A program made the translations under genes and the position numbers. The notes below the pieces were generated by a model. The model did not search any database. It saw only the letters and a list, made by a program, of their open reading frames with translations, and had not been told where the DNA came from. This document shows positions 63,914 through 64,000 of a stretch of DNA of 64,000 nt, one piece after another. Within the stretch, counting starts at the first letter, position 1, and the number at the start of each line of letters is the position of its first letter. This DNA comes from Azospirillum brasilense. Lineage in GTDB: Bacteria > Pseudomonadota > Alphaproteobacteria > Azospirillales > Azospirillaceae. Location of the stretch: positions 1 to 64,000 of the forward strand of contig NZ_QOKV01000010.1 of the NCBI RefSeq assembly GCF_008365405.1. The letters run 5' to 3'.

Positions 63914-64000
63914 ATGGAATATTTTCTTCAGCAGTTGATCAACGGCCTGTCGCTGGGCGCCATCTACGGCCTCATCGCGATCGGATACACGATGGTGTAC
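63914..64000 (+). CDS. livH: LivH-like branched-chain amino acid ABC permease, 3'-truncated by window edge
   Basis: The first 29 codons are visible (MEYFLQQLINGLSLGAIYGL then IAIGYTMVY). This is the N terminus of LivH-type inner-membrane permeases that carry leucine, isoleucine, valine or related substrates (urea and short amides in some cases). GAGG lies seven bases before ATG 63914. The gene runs off the window, so the rest of the operon is unseen. Confidence 0.85.
   Translation, partial: MEYFLQQLINGLSLGAIYGLIAIGYTMVY

Overview
The window is GC-rich DNA with strong third-position GC bias. It reads like the chromosome or a large replicon of an alphaproteobacterium of the Azospirillum / Rhodospirillales type. 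That placement rests on familiarity of the proteins and gene groupings (gcl-hyi-glxR-glycerate kinase-pyk, TPP-riboswitch thiC, OFA-type antiporters, XRE regulator, LivH) and not on any marker gene. No rRNA, tRNA, CRISPR array, transposase or prophage gene was seen.

Layout. 1-5 kb: the C-terminal part of an oxalate/formate-type (OFA) MFS antiporter, a 62-aa membrane-protein candidate, a TPP riboswitch with thiC, and a second, paralogous OFA antiporter. 5-13.5 kb: the glyoxylate-to-glycerate block on the minus strand (gcl, hyi, glxR, glycerate 2-kinase) with pyruvate kinase, plus a ThiE/TenI-like gene and a FadR-type GntR regulator on the plus strand. 13.6-18.6 kb: a NUDIX hydrolase, a short PPDK-like protein without the PEP/pyruvate domain, a two-CBS protein, a TauE/SafE permease and a gamma carbonic anhydrase. 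18.7-25.3 kb: an FmdB zinc ribbon, a TyrR/PhhR-like regulator divergent from dadA (with a plausible sigma-54 promoter), a PRC-barrel protein, a PfpI protein, and two divergent LuxR/NarL regulators, one with a degenerate receiver.

25.4-35.4 kb: one long co-directional run, xdhA-xdhB-ureDABC-murI-ureEFG, with overlapping stops and starts at most junctions. It links purine-base oxidation with nickel urease maturation and ammonia release. A GC-rich palindromic element between ureE and ureF appears to be translated as an N-terminal extension of UreF. 35.5-40.9 kb: a second PRC protein, a DUF2892 protein, fabI, a bacteriohemerythrin, an N-formylglutamate amidohydrolase, and a SmtB-like ArsR repressor divergent from a secreted DUF3299 protein.

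40.9-49.8 kb: a cell-surface polysaccharide locus in two convergent arms. The plus arm has a polymerase/ligase-like membrane protein, a GT4 glycosyltransferase broken by a one-base shift in a G tract, a Wzz-like protein and a GT2. The minus arm has a very large multi-SLBB export protein and a GT2. An XRE regulator lies between the arms. 49.9-64 kb: a SprA-like metalloprotease-motif protein, N-carbamoylputrescine amidase with a divergent MarR regulator, a pentapeptide-repeat protein, PhoU, ChaB, an HTH protein with a Pro/Ala-rich linker, a Do/HtrA protease, a three-gene polyprenyl-phosphate-sugar operon (DPM1-like GT, LAB_N membrane protein, ArnT-like GT), a small secreted protein, a ROK sugar kinase, a secreted Ala/Lys-rich protein, and the first 29 codons of a LivH-like permease.

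Most individual genes are known families. The most notable points are the translated palindrome in ureF, the G-tract frameshift in the glycosyltransferase, the shared near-palindromic TGGYATRCCA sites near the OFA/TauE/GntR genes, the sigma-54 plus TyrR-box arrangement before dadA, the truncated PPDK, and the eight-repeat SLBB export protein. I did not find a convincing wholly new multi-gene system.
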